This document shows, in pieces, positions 52,823 through 61,761 of a stretch of DNA of 64,000 nucleotides. The notes below the pieces were generated by a model, which made no database searches, was not told the DNA's origin, and saw nothing but the letters and a program-made list of their open reading frames with translations. Source of the DNA: Erysipelotrichaceae bacterium (lineage in GTDB: Bacteria > Bacillota_I > Bacilli_A > Erysipelotrichales > Erysipelotrichaceae); assembly GCA_017432005.1 (NCBI GenBank), contig JAFRKA010000015.1:1-64000 (forward strand), written 5' to 3'. The position numbers and the translations under genes are program-made. Positions within the stretch are counted from its first letter, which is position 1. Each line of letters opens with the position of its first letter.

Positions 52823-53717
52823 AAAATCTGGTGATCATCTCCCTGATTACTTTGTAGTAGTTCTCGATATTGATATCGACAGCGACCCGGGAATTAGGTC
52901 TCTGATCGTATTCGGCTACGCTCATGCCGCGCTTTTCGACTTCACCGTCGATGATATGGGTATAGGCATCCTTCCAGACGATGATGTCATTTCTGACCAG
53001 CGACGAGATGGCGATCGCATCATGCATGGATTCCTCGTTGCGGAATTCGATCAGTTTCAGCATGACATCTTTCACATCCTCATTAATGTTTTCCAGACCG
53101 TCGAATACGGACCTCTTCAAAGGAGCTTTCCTGGTGACGTTGAGGCCGACCATATCGATCGGGACTCCGGATTCAAAGACGATCTTCGCTGCTTCGGCAT
53201 CGTTCCAGATATTGGCTTCGGCATATTCCGAGACATTGCCGGTAGTGAGTGTTCCGCCCATGACGACGATCTTCTTCAGCAGTCTTGACAGCATAGGATA
53301 CTTGATGAAGGCCATGGCCAGATTGGTCTCCGGTCCGACGGTGACGACAACGAGCTCGCCGTTCCAGATGCGCGCTTCTTCATAGATTTTGTCCCAGGCC
53401 TTATGCCTGTCGATGTCGCGGTCACTGTGGGCTATCTCCACATTGCCCAGACCGTTGAGTCCGTGGAATTTGGCGACCGGATCACCGAAAGTCCTGGTGA
53501 GGAACCTGCCGGCTCCTCTGGCGACCGGAACATCTTCACGGTCCAGCAGTTTCAGGATATCCAGGGCATTCTGGGTCGTCACATCGGTGGAGTTGTTGCC
53601 GCCGATCGTGGTGATCGCGCGCAGATCGAAGAGTTCTTTGAAAGCACAGCCGATGGAGATACAGAAGAAATCATCTACACCGGGATCGGTATCAATGAGG
53701 ATCGGGATCTTTTTCAT
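52821..53717 (-). CDS. Nucleoside hydrolase family protein, second copy
   Basis: The 298-residue enzyme has LIDTDPGVDD (Ca2+ site), TTIGGNNSTDVTTQNA, the HGLNGLGN segment and HDAIAI, in the same order as the copy at 15953-16930, but is shorter and clearly different in sequence. It therefore likely differs in base preference. The central VVTVGPETNLA strand has Glu where Leu is usual (GPLTN). It is monocistronic, convergent to pepD. With xpt it would give base salvage. Confidence 0.92.
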   Translation of the reverse strand: MKKIPILIDTDPGVDDFFCISIGCAFKELFDLRAITTIGGNNSTDVTTQNALDILKLLDREDVPVARGAGRFLTRTFGDPVAKFHGLNGLGNVEIAHSDRDIDRHKAWDKIYEEARIWNGELVVVTVGPETNLAMAFIKYPMLSRLLKKIVVMGGTLTTGNVSEYAEANIWNDAEAAKIVFESGVPIDMVGLNVTRKAPLKRSVFDGLENINEDVKDVMLKLIEFRNEESMHDAIAISSLVRNDIIVWKDAYTHIIDGEVEKRGMSVAEYDQRPNSRVAVDINIENYYKVIREMITRF

Positions 53718-53765
53718 AACTTTATTTTACTATCTGAAGAAAAATATGGCACAATATATATGCAT

Positions 53766-53853
53766 GCTGACTTGGGAGAGCGGTTTATTCCACCGTCTTG
53801 GAAAGGCGGCGTACTGCAAGGTACCACAGGTTCAAATCCTGTAGTCAGCGCCA
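53766..53853 (+). tRNA. tRNA-Ser (anticodon GGA)
   Basis: An 88-base class II tRNA with encoded CCA (53851-53853). The acceptor stem is GCTGACT/AGTCAGC. The anticodon arm is CCGTC-TTGGAAA-GGCGG (one G-U pair), giving anticodon GGA, which reads UCC/UCU serine codons. A long variable arm, GTAC-TGCAAG-GTAC, and the T arm ACAGG-TTCAAAT-CCTGT follow. G73 is the discriminator. The long variable arm agrees with serine. It is a single tRNA gene with its own terminator. Confidence 0.95.
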
Positions 53854-53864
53854 AGTGAATTCAC

Positions 53865-53890
53865 GCCGTTATAAACAACGGCTTTTATTT
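53865..53890 (+). terminator. Terminator of the tRNA-Ser gene
   Basis: GCCGTT and AACGGC form a 6-bp stem around ATAAAC, followed by TTTTATTTT. Confidence 0.82.
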
Positions 53891-53949
53891 TACAGAATAA
53901 TGAACCTTTTATATCTGGATCACGTCTTAATATAGTGAAAGGATATCTG

Positions 53950-55185
53950 ATGACTTTTGAAGAACTTCTGGAAAAAGAAAAGACGAGAATCGAGACTTAT
54001 GTGAAATACCGGGTCTCTGACAGGACTGACAGGGAAGATCTGCTGCAGGAGATCTTTCTGCAGGCTTTCGAGAAGTTTGAGACTCTGAGAAACAGGGACA
54101 GCTTCCGTTTCTGGATCATGGCGATCGCCCGCAACAGAGTCAATGATTACTACCGTGAACAAGCCAGAGAAAAGTATCTGCCGCTGGATGATGAGATCCC
54201 CAGCGTTTCGATCAACCGCAGCGTGAATGAAACAGTCAGGGAAACGCTCAGAGCGCTCCCTGAACACGAAAGAAAACTGCTGTATCTGTGCTATTGGGAA
54301 GGTTATACGCAAAAACAGATCGCTGAGATCCTGAAGATCCCGGAGGGAACGGTCAAAAGCCGTCTATTTACAGCGAAACATGATTTTCGCCAGCGATATC
54401 CGAAGGAGGAGAAAATGAAAAAGAAAATGCCGGAATATATACCGGATTATGTGATCACGAAGATCGATGAAGAACCGTTTGAAACAGAATGGAAAGAACT
54501 GATGGGCTGGTTCCTGATCCCTGAAGAAGGAAATCATCTGTGCTATGCGATCTATGATTTTCCGGAGAAGAAGATCGCCGAGGAATTTGAACTCACCTGT
54601 TCAGGAAAAGCGCAGATCCATGGACTGCAGGGTGTGAAGGTCGAAGCGATCGAAAGATCGGAAGGGAAAGAGCTCGTCAGACATTTCATTGCCCAGCTTA
54701 CGGATACCCATTGCCGCTACCTGGCTGAATCACATATGGAAGACGGTATCGAAAAATACTATACCTTCATGGACGGTGAAGCATTCACCAACAACTGGGG
54801 CTTTGGTCCCGACAACATCGGCAACGAGATCCATCTGAAACAAAAAGGTGAGATCGAAAGAAACGGTGACAAGGTCGTGACGAAAGGTGATCAGGAAGTC
54901 ATGGATGTTACAGGAAGATACAAGGTATCGATCAACGGCAAAGCCTATGATACTATCTGTCTTATGGACATCGGTGCCTATGATGAAAACACGATCAGTG
55001 AACAGTACATCGACCGCAACGGCCGTACGATACTGTGGAGACGTTTCAACAAGAACGATGACCGCTGGCTCTTTGACGGTTTTGAAAAAGCTGATCGGGA
55101 GAAACTCACTCATAATGAGAAACTGACAGTCAACGGTCAGACCGTATATCACTGGTATGACTGCATAACAGATTATATCCTGTAA
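53950..55185 (+). CDS. ECF-type sigma factor fused to a large C-terminal domain
   Basis: The ATG at 53950 has AAAGG with 7-base spacing. The 411-residue protein starts with an ECF sigma factor (residues ~1-155): region 2 (DREDLLQEIFLQAFEKFETL, FRFWIMAIARNRVNDYY) and region 4 (LPEHERKLLYLCYWEGYTQK, IAEILKIPEGTVKSRL). Then ~250 residues of a mostly beta domain of unknown function follow, without transmembrane helix or stop codon. That domain, with KMPEYIPDYVITKIDE, looks like a usually separate protein encoded after such sigma factors in Firmicutes. No anti-sigma factor is visible. The fused domain may sense the signal or hold the sigma part inactive. Confidence 0.8.
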   Translation: MTFEELLEKEKTRIETYVKYRVSDRTDREDLLQEIFLQAFEKFETLRNRDSFRFWIMAIARNRVNDYYREQAREKYLPLDDEIPSVSINRSVNETVRETLRALPEHERKLLYLCYWEGYTQKQIAEILKIPEGTVKSRLFTAKHDFRQRYPKEEKMKKKMPEYIPDYVITKIDEEPFETEWKELMGWFLIPEEGNHLCYAIYDFPEKKIAEEFELTCSGKAQIHGLQGVKVEAIERSEGKELVRHFIAQLTDTHCRYLAESHMEDGIEKYYTFMDGEAFTNNWGFGPDNIGNEIHLKQKGEIERNGDKVVTKGDQEVMDVTGRYKVSINGKAYDTICLMDIGAYDENTISEQYIDRNGRTILWRRFNKNDDRWLFDGFEKADREKLTHNEKLTVNGQTVYHWYDCITDYIL

Positions 55186-55187
55186 AA

Positions 55188-55212
55188 AAAGTGCGCTGAA
55201 TCAGCGCACTTT
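55188..55212. terminator. Bidirectional terminator
   Basis: AAAGTGCGCTGAATCAGCGCACTTT is a perfect inverted repeat between the sigma-factor and alcohol-dehydrogenase genes. Confidence 0.85.
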
Positions 55213-55231
55213 CTCATCTTTTTAATAATAC

Positions 55232-56380
55232 TTACATCAGTGACAGGAACATCTCTTTGATGTCTTCGACTGTTACCGGACGTGGATTGCCCGGTGTGCA
55301 GGCATCCTTGAGAGCATCAGCAGACAGTGCATCGACATCTTCCATCGGAACGACATCCTTCAGGGACATTTCGATACCGACATCTTCACCGAGTTTCTTT
55401 ACGGCTGCTACAGCGGCAGCTCTTGCTTCCTCCAAAGGCATCGTGTAGGCACCTTCGACACCGAAGGCAGCGGAGATGTCACGGTATTTTTCACCGGTCA
55501 CCGGAGCGTTGTAGGCCATGACAGTCGGAAGCAGTGTCGCACAGGCTTTGCCGTGAGGCATATTGTAGTAGGCGGAAAGTGTATGAGCCATGGAATGGTC
55601 GACACCCAGTCCGACGTTGGAGAAGCCCATGCCGGCGATATACTGAGCCAGAGCCATTGCTTCTCTGCCTGCAGGTTCATTCTTTACTGCGCCTCTGAGG
55701 TTCTTGGCGATCATCTGGATGGCTTTGAGATGGAACATGTCAGACAGTTCCCAGGCACCGCCGGTGATGTAGCCTTCGATCGCATGAGTCAGGGCATCCA
55801 TACCGGTCGCAGCTGTCAGTCCTGCCGGCATCGAAGCCATCATCTCCGGATCGACAAAGGATACGACCGGAATGTCGTGAACGTCGACACAGACGAATTT
55901 TCTCTTCTTCTCGACATCGGTGATGACATAGTTGATTGTGACCTCGGCAGCTGTACCGGCAGTCGTCGGAACAGCCAGGATCGGTGTGCATGGATTCTTG
56001 GTCGGAGCTACGCCTTCCAGTGATCTGACATCAGCGAATTCCGGATTGGTATTGATGACACCGATCGCCTTGGCAGTATCCATGGATGATCCGCCGCCGA
56101 TAGCGATGATGCAGTCAGCTCCTGCTTCCTTGAAGGCGGCAACACCTGACTGGACGTTTTCGATCGTCGGGTTAGGCTGGATATTGGAATAAACGACATA
56201 AGGGATACCGGCTTCATCGAGCAGATCAGTGACTTTGCCGGTGATACCGAATCTGATAAGATCAGGGTCTGAGGCGACAAAAGCTTTCTTGAAGCCGCGG
56301 TTTCTGATCTCGTTGACGATCTCTTTTACCGCTCCTGCGCCATGATAGGATGTTTCATTAAGGATAAAACGATTTGCCAT
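55232..56380 (-). CDS. fucO: Iron-containing alcohol dehydrogenase, lactaldehyde reductase (FucO-like)
   Basis: The start at 56380 is preceded by GGAGG; the longer frame to 56563 overlaps the next gene and is discarded. The 382-residue protein begins MANRFILNETSYHGAGAVKE and matches E. coli FucO along its length: AIGGGSSMDTAKAIG, LAVPTTAGTAAEVTINYVIT, and the Fe2+ ligands in GMDALTHAIEGY and VGLGVDHSMAHTLSAYYNMP. FucO interconverts lactaldehyde and 1,2-propanediol with NAD(H), in fucose/rhamnose fermentation; related enzymes reduce other short aldehydes. No fucose or rhamnose genes are near, so the substrate call is moderate. Confidence 0.85.
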   Translation of the reverse strand: MANRFILNETSYHGAGAVKEIVNEIRNRGFKKAFVASDPDLIRFGITGKVTDLLDEAGIPYVVYSNIQPNPTIENVQSGVAAFKEAGADCIIAIGGGSSMDTAKAIGVINTNPEFADVRSLEGVAPTKNPCTPILAVPTTAGTAAEVTINYVITDVEKKRKFVCVDVHDIPVVSFVDPEMMASMPAGLTAATGMDALTHAIEGYITGGAWELSDMFHLKAIQMIAKNLRGAVKNEPAGREAMALAQYIAGMGFSNVGLGVDHSMAHTLSAYYNMPHGKACATLLPTVMAYNAPVTGEKYRDISAAFGVEGAYTMPLEEARAAAVAAVKKLGEDVGIEMSLKDVVPMEDVDALSADALKDACTPGNPRPVTVEDIKEMFLSLM

Positions 56381-56499
56381 AAGAATATTACCTCCATTGT
56401 TTCTACATATATAGTATAAAGGATATGTTAAAAAATTCACAAATAAAGTACTCCTGTGTTCTGCTAGAATGATAGTGGTATGAAACGGAGAGCACAGCG

Positions 56500-57255
56500 A
56501 TGATAAACTATACAGAATTCGGTAAAGGGAAAAAGACGATGGTGATCCTGCCCGGGCTCTCACTCAAACCGGTCACCGGTGACGGTGCCGCGGTCGCTCA
56601 GGCATACGATCTCTTTTCCAAAGAATATACGGTATATCTTTTCGATGTACGTCAGGATACGCCTGAAGATTATACGATCGAAGATATGGCTGATGATGCG
56701 GTGGAGGCGTTTTCCGTACTTCAGCTGCATGATATTTATCTGTTCGGGGTATCACAGGGCGGCATGATCGCCCAGATGATCGCTTTAAAGTATCCGCAGT
56801 ATCTGAAGAAGGTGATCTTCTGTTCGACCGTATCGGAAGTAAGGAACAGATCCGTCTTTGATGAATGGCAGCAGCTTGCGTTCAGTAAAGATATTAAAGG
56901 TCTCGTCGATTCCTTCTGCCGTAAAGTCTATTCCAAAGGATTCTATGATCAGTACATCGATATCATTCAGCAGGCTTTTGCGGACACGAGTGATGCACAG
57001 CTCGTCAATTATATCAACTGCTGCAAAGCGATCGAAAGGTTCTCGGTCACTGACAGACTGAAGGAGATCGCTGTTCCTTCAATGGTGATCGGGGCCAAGA
57101 CAGACCGGGTCTTCGCTTATGAAGATATGAAGGCACTGGCAGACCGATTGAAAACATATAGTTATTTCTATGAGGAAGGTCCTCATGCGTTCTATGATGA
57201 GAAAGCTGATGCCAAAGAGAAATTATACGCTTTCTTTGAAGATCAGAAAGGATAG
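56500..57255 (+). CDS. Alpha/beta hydrolase
   Basis: The 251-residue protein has the alpha/beta-hydrolase fold. MVILPGLSLKPV gives the oxyanion region, GVSQGGMIAQ the nucleophile elbow with Ser, an Asp near GAKTDRVFAYED and the catalytic His in GPHAFYD. Substrates cannot be told apart by sequence. TAGAAT and CGGAGAGCACAGCG precede the ATG. It overlaps nothing; the C69 peptidase gene follows 19 bases later, perhaps in the same operon. Confidence 0.87.
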   Translation: MINYTEFGKGKKTMVILPGLSLKPVTGDGAAVAQAYDLFSKEYTVYLFDVRQDTPEDYTIEDMADDAVEAFSVLQLHDIYLFGVSQGGMIAQMIALKYPQYLKKVIFCSTVSEVRNRSVFDEWQQLAFSKDIKGLVDSFCRKVYSKGFYDQYIDIIQQAFADTSDAQLVNYINCCKAIERFSVTDRLKEIAVPSMVIGAKTDRVFAYEDMKALADRLKTYSYFYEEGPHAFYDEKADAKEKLYAFFEDQKG

Positions 57256-57274
57256 AAAAGGGAGGTAAGAGACC

Positions 57275-58735
57275 ATGTCCTGTACAACGATACTTGTCGG
57301 CAAGAAAGCGACCTATGACGGTTCAACGATGATCGCCCGCAACGATGACGGATTCTTTGAGGAGAAGAAACTGATAGTAGTCGATCCGGCGAAACAGAAA
57401 AGGAAATATGTCAGCAAGATCTCGCATCTGACGATCGAACTGCCGAAGGATCCTTTACGTTATACATCAACACCGAGCGTGAGTCCCAAAAGAGGTATCT
57501 GGGCAGCCAACGGTATCAACGAAGCCAATGTCGGCATGACGGCGACCGAGACCACTACCAGCAATCCTCTGGTCATGGGTGCTGATCCTTATGTGGTCTA
57601 TCAGGAAAGAAAAGGAAAAAAGAAAGAAGTACCGGGCGGCATCGGCGAAGAGGATATCGTCGTGCTGGTCCTGCCTTATATCCGCAGTGCCAGACAGGGC
57701 GTTGAAAGACTGGGAAAACTGCTGGAGGAATACGGGACCTACGAATCCAACGGTATCGCCTTCAATGACGAGAATGAAGCCTGGTGGATGGAGACGATCG
57801 GCGGTCATCACTGGATCGCCAAGCGTGTCGAAGATGATGAATATGTCATGATGCCCAATCAGTTCGGGATCGACAGTTTCGATCTCGATGATGCCTTCGG
57901 TGAGAAGAAGAAACATCTGTGTTCAAAGGATCTGAAGAAGTTTATTAAGGATAATCATCTCGATCTCAATAAAGGCAAAGTCTTCAATCCGCGCTATGTC
58001 TTCGGTTCACACAGTGATGCGGATCATGTCTACAATACGCCGCGTTCCTGGTTCATGGGACGTTATTTCAATCCGCATACCTATAAATGGGAAGGTGAGG
58101 GCGCTGACTTTACACCGCAAAGCGATGATATCCCGTGGTCACTGAAACCGGAAAAGAAGATCACGGTCGAAGACATCAAATACGTCCTTTCATCTTATTA
58201 TCAGGGGACCGAATATGATCCTTATCAGAAAGCCGATCAGGTAAAGAAAGGACTCTACCGTCCGATCGGTATTGCCAGGACCGGTGTCATGGCTGTCTTA
58301 CAGATCAGGGGCTATATGCCTGAGAAGCTCAAAGGTATCGAATGGATCTGCTTCGGTGCCAATCCGTTCAACACCGTCGTTCCGCTGTATACTCAGACAG
58401 ACAGAATGCCTAAATACATGTCGGATGTGACGATGGATGTATCTACAGACAATTTCTACTGGAGCTCCAGACTGCTGGGTGCTCTGGCCGATCCGCATTT
58501 CGGGACCTGTATCCAGATCATCGAGAGATACCAGTTTGCCGTAGCATCTCAGGGACATCAGCTGCTGAACGAATATGACAGTAAGATGATGAAGTCCAAA
58601 GACTATTCATTTATAAATGAGGCCAATGAAAAGATCTGTGAGATGGCCAGAAAAGAAACAGGCGATGCATTAAGCAAAGTGCTCCATGACGCCTCGGCGC
58701 ATATGATCTGCAACTACTCAAGAGCTGATAAGTAA
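57275..58735 (+). CDS. C69-family (U34) dipeptidase
   Basis: The 486-residue protein begins MSCTTILVGKKATYDGSTMI, with Cys3 as the N-terminal nucleophile after Met/Ser removal, and ARNDDG. This is the Ntn-hydrolase opening of peptidase family C69 (dipeptidases of the Lactobacillus PepD type). RNDDGFFEEKKLIV and GIAFNDENEAWWMETIGGHH follow as in the family. There is no signal peptide, so a cytoplasmic dipeptidase is likely. AAGGGAGGTAAGAGACC precedes the ATG. It ends at a bidirectional terminator. Confidence 0.9.
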   Translation: MSCTTILVGKKATYDGSTMIARNDDGFFEEKKLIVVDPAKQKRKYVSKISHLTIELPKDPLRYTSTPSVSPKRGIWAANGINEANVGMTATETTTSNPLVMGADPYVVYQERKGKKKEVPGGIGEEDIVVLVLPYIRSARQGVERLGKLLEEYGTYESNGIAFNDENEAWWMETIGGHHWIAKRVEDDEYVMMPNQFGIDSFDLDDAFGEKKKHLCSKDLKKFIKDNHLDLNKGKVFNPRYVFGSHSDADHVYNTPRSWFMGRYFNPHTYKWEGEGADFTPQSDDIPWSLKPEKKITVEDIKYVLSSYYQGTEYDPYQKADQVKKGLYRPIGIARTGVMAVLQIRGYMPEKLKGIEWICFGANPFNTVVPLYTQTDRMPKYMSDVTMDVSTDNFYWSSRLLGALADPHFGTCIQIIERYQFAVASQGHQLLNEYDSKMMKSKDYSFINEANEKICEMARKETGDALSKVLHDASAHMICNYSRADK

Positions 58736-58758
58736 AAGCTGTTCATCTGAACAGCTTT
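58735..58758. terminator. Bidirectional terminator
   Basis: AAAGCTGTTC-ATCT-GAACAGCTTT with T-run on the right and A-run on the left, between the peptidase and GH3 genes. Confidence 0.87.
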
Positions 58759-61168
58759 ATTTTTTATCGAGACGATCGATCGTCTTCAGCAGATAAGTTG
58801 AATTGATCATCAGCTGTCTGCGGCTGACGGTACCTTTTTTCAGTCCTTTACTGATCTGCCGGAATTCTTTTCTGCTTCCCGGCATGAACAGAGTCGTTCC
58901 GGCTGCAGCGACTCTTGCCGCATCAGGCACCGGATATTTCGGATCAGTTGCCAGGAAGAATCCTCCGGCGATCCAGTCGGTCATAAGCAGACCGTCATAG
59001 CCGAATTCATCTCTAAGTACTTCTGTACACAGTTCATAGCTTTCCGATGTATGGACTGCATTGATCAGGTTGTATGAGGACATCACGGCCAGCGGATGAG
59101 CTTTTCTGATACAGATATCAAAGCCTTTCAGATAGATCTCTCTCAGAGCTCTTTCCGAGACCATGGAGTTGGATGAGTAACGGTTGGTCTCCTGATTGTT
59201 TGCAGCAAAGTGCTTGATCGTCGCTCCGCAGCCTTCATGAGCCTGGACGCCTTCACACAGTGCGGCAGCCATGAAGCCGCTGAGCAGCGGATCTTCCGAG
59301 AGATATTCGAAATTGCGTCCACACAGGACATGACGGTGGATATTCAGAGCCGGTGCCAGCCAGAGATCGACGTTGAACAGTTTCATCTCTTCACCGACGA
59401 TATCGCCGCAGAGTTTAGCGAGATCGATGTCCCAGCTTTGTGCGATCGCCGTTTCGATCGGCAGGGCAGTTGTGAACTGTTCCTTCAGTTTGATCCTGTC
59501 ATTTAGTTTCGGTTTGCGCGCGACAAACCATCTGATGATCTTCGGCAGTACCGCAAGGATCTCTTCCGGAATGGTGGAATCGATCTGATGGATACCTTTT
59601 TTATCGACATAGTAATAACGTGAAAGTCTAAGTCCCGCCGGACCGTCGGCCATGACCAGCGGTCTGATGCCTTCGCAGCCGCCATATGATTCTCCGGCTG
59701 CTCCTGCAACGCTTGAGGAGGCAGAGCCGATGACAGCGGCCAGGAAACCTTTGTAGGCACCGATGTTCAGATTGATCAGATCCTCGTCTCTGAGTGTATT
59801 GAGACGTTGATCGATCTTCGTTTCTTTATCATAGACGACTTTGTCAGTCTTTTTGGAATGAAGATCGAGCCTGATGGTTTTTAAACCTTCAGTATCATAT
59901 GATACCTTGTGCTGATTGCGGTGATCTTCAAAATCCGTTTTTCCGAAAAGGTTTTTGACCTGTCTGACGATGAAGTCTTCTTCCAGCAGCAGGACCGCTT
60001 CTGCTTTGACATTGAGTGAATCGCTGCCGTAAAGCAGGATGTATTCACCTTTTTCCAGGATGTAGCACTGATCTTCTGTATCATAGGCTGCCAGATCTTT
60101 CAAATCGAAACGGACTTTTACCAGCTGCTTCTGTCCTGGTTCAAGTTCCTTCGTCTTGGCGAAACCGGCCAGGCTTTTTACTTCCCGGTCAAGTTTTCCT
60201 GAAGGACAGGAGATATAGATCTGTACCGTATCTTTTCCTTTATGCTTTCCGGTGTTTGTAACTTCGACATCGGTCTCAATGATACTGCCCTTGGCTTTTA
60301 CAGATCCGGTCTTTCGTTCAAATGTCGTGTAGTCAAGACCGTATCCGAAAGGAAAGAGCGGCTGGCAGTTCATCGCATCGAAATAGCGGTAACCGACATA
60401 GATGCCTTCTCTGTAGCGGGTATCATCTCTTTGCGCAAAGTCACCGAGTTTTGAATAGTCGTCATATCCGGCCCAGGTCGTCGTCAGACGTCCTGAAGGG
60501 TAGGTCTTTCCTAAGAGAAGATCGGCCAGGGCATGTCCGGTCTCGACCCCGAGTTGCGACAGCACCAGGATATTGCGTACTTCCTTAAGTCCCGAAAGAT
60601 CGACTGGTCCCCCGGCATTGATGACCAGCAGGAACTTCTCGTAGTGTTTATTCAGTTTCAGGATATCTCGGGTCTCTGATTCCGTCAGCAGGAAATCGCC
60701 CTTTGAAGCAAGGCGGTCATTACCTTCACCGGAGATACGGGAAACGACATAGATCGATGCATCGCCGCTGTAATCCAGTTTCAGATCATATTCCGGCTGT
60801 TTCATGACCGCACCCATCGCCGCGACGATGACATTGGTGTGATCCTGCTTCGCCTGTTTTTTGATGTTTTCGTGGAATTCCTTCTTCGCTGTTTCCAGGA
60901 ACCTTTCAAAATCATCCTGCCAGTTCCTGTGGATCAGTTCGAATCCGGCTTCCTCAAGCCCTTTTTCGATATTCACAAAATAACGCGAATACACATCGCC
61001 GGAGCCGGTGCCGCCTTTGACGGTATGACGCACACCGTTACCGTAGGCAGCGATGCGGCAAGGTCCTTCAAGAGGAAAAGAACCGTCTGATCTCAATAAT
61101 ACACAGCACTCGCCGAGATACGGACGCAGTCTTTCGATATGTTGTCTTTCATAATCGTTCATGTTCAT
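58757..61168 (-). CDS. Glycoside hydrolase family 3, permuted domain order
   Basis: The 803-residue protein has the GH3 parts in reversed order. Residues ~1-270 form the alpha/beta sandwich domain (LVINAGGPVDLS, YPSGRLTTTWAGYDDYSKLG). ~280-420 is an FnIII-like domain (DVEVTNTGKHKGKDTVQIYI). From ~440 the TIM-barrel-type catalytic domain follows, with NVDLWLAPALNIHRHVLCGR, ATIKHFAANNQETNR and the nucleophile Asp in GYDGLLMTDWIAGG. There is no signal peptide, so an intracellular beta-glucosidase or similar is likely. Permuted GH3 enzymes are known from rumen Firmicutes. ATG 61162 is an alternative start. A TATAAT box ends 6-12 bases upstream. Confidence 0.88.
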   Translation of the reverse strand: MNMNDYERQHIERLRPYLGECCVLLRSDGSFPLEGPCRIAAYGNGVRHTVKGGTGSGDVYSRYFVNIEKGLEEAGFELIHRNWQDDFERFLETAKKEFHENIKKQAKQDHTNVIVAAMGAVMKQPEYDLKLDYSGDASIYVVSRISGEGNDRLASKGDFLLTESETRDILKLNKHYEKFLLVINAGGPVDLSGLKEVRNILVLSQLGVETGHALADLLLGKTYPSGRLTTTWAGYDDYSKLGDFAQRDDTRYREGIYVGYRYFDAMNCQPLFPFGYGLDYTTFERKTGSVKAKGSIIETDVEVTNTGKHKGKDTVQIYISCPSGKLDREVKSLAGFAKTKELEPGQKQLVKVRFDLKDLAAYDTEDQCYILEKGEYILLYGSDSLNVKAEAVLLLEEDFIVRQVKNLFGKTDFEDHRNQHKVSYDTEGLKTIRLDLHSKKTDKVVYDKETKIDQRLNTLRDEDLINLNIGAYKGFLAAVIGSASSSVAGAAGESYGGCEGIRPLVMADGPAGLRLSRYYYVDKKGIHQIDSTIPEEILAVLPKIIRWFVARKPKLNDRIKLKEQFTTALPIETAIAQSWDIDLAKLCGDIVGEEMKLFNVDLWLAPALNIHRHVLCGRNFEYLSEDPLLSGFMAAALCEGVQAHEGCGATIKHFAANNQETNRYSSNSMVSERALREIYLKGFDICIRKAHPLAVMSSYNLINAVHTSESYELCTEVLRDEFGYDGLLMTDWIAGGFFLATDPKYPVPDAARVAAAGTTLFMPGSRKEFRQISKGLKKGTVSRRQLMINSTYLLKTIDRLDKK

Positions 61169-61182
61169 GATCTCATTATATA

Positions 61183-61207
61183 AAAAAGCACTCCTTGAAG
61201 GAGTGCG
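61183..61207 (-). terminator. Terminator of the hsp20 gene
   Basis: On the minus strand GCACTCCTTCAAGGAGTGC is followed by TTTTTT. It sits between hsp20 and the GH3 gene on the same strand. Confidence 0.83.
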
Positions 61208-61212
61208 GATGA

Positions 61213-61629
61213 TTATTCGATCGTAACAGTCTGCTTGGTCTCGATCGACTTCTGTTCCTTGGAAGGGAGAACGATATTCAGGATACCGTTATCGAATTTG
61301 GCTTTGACATCTTCAGCTTTGATGTTTTCACCGACATAGAAGCTTCTTGAGCAGGTTCCGAATCTTCTTTCAGATCTGATCAGATTGCCCTTGGCATCCT
61401 TTTCTTCGTTGGAAAGATTATGAGTAGCCTGAATATTGAGATATCCGTCTACCAGATCCATCTGGACATCTTCCTTGGCGTAGCCAGGCAGTTCTATATC
61501 AAGATTGTAGTAACCGTCCTTTTCGTAGACATCGGTCTTCATTACACTTCCGGTATAAACTGTCTCTTTAGGGAAGAAACCGTCAAACATGTCATCGAAT
61601 ACATTTAAATTTCTAGGAAAATACTTCAT
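61213..61629 (-). CDS. Small heat-shock protein (Hsp20/IbpA family)
   Basis: This 138-residue protein contains the alpha-crystallin domain: VYEKDGYYNLDIELPGYAKE, followed by DVQMDLVDGYLNIQA, RRFGTCSRSFYVGENI and FDNGILNIVLPS. These are the standard beta strands and the GxLxxxxP-like end of Hsp20. A short N-terminal arm precedes it. It is an ATP-independent holdase that protects unfolding proteins. CAGGAGGTAAGTAAA lies before the ATG, and a CIRCE-like operator overlaps its promoter. Confidence 0.94.
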   Translation of the reverse strand: MKYFPRNLNVFDDMFDGFFPKETVYTGSVMKTDVYEKDGYYNLDIELPGYAKEDVQMDLVDGYLNIQATHNLSNEEKDAKGNLIRSERRFGTCSRSFYVGENIKAEDVKAKFDNGILNIVLPSKEQKSIETKQTVTIE

Positions 61630-61672
61630 TTTACTTACCTCCTGATTGGGTCTTTATTTACCCTACACCTAT

Positions 61673-61714
61673 ATGATACATCTTTTTTTAGCACTGTCAA
61701 TAGTAAAGTGCTAG
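61673..61714 (-). promoter_or_regulatory. hsp20 promoter with CIRCE-like HrcA operator
   Basis: The inverted repeat TTAGCACTG-N9-AAGTGCTAG at 61688-61714 differs from the CIRCE consensus TTAGCACTC-N9-GAGTGCTAA at three of 18 positions. On the minus strand a -35 box TTGACA (61695-61700) lies inside it and a -10 box TATCAT (61673-61678) follows after 16 bases. HrcA bound here would block hsp20. A further half-site AAGTGCTAA is at 61729-61737, near the promoter of the divergent zinc-ribbon gene. Confidence 0.75.
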
Positions 61715-61761
61715 CATTAGTGATAAATAAGTGCTAAAGATTTACAGGTAAAATATAGGTG

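Noticed and set aside
53389..53858. Two 151-residue plus-strand frames running through the tRNA-Ser gene
   Set aside because: They are antisense to the nucleoside hydrolase and end inside the tRNA.
56381..56563. N-terminal extension of the FucO-like protein
   Set aside because: The region contains the promoter and GGAGG of the ATG at 56380, and homologues begin with MANR.
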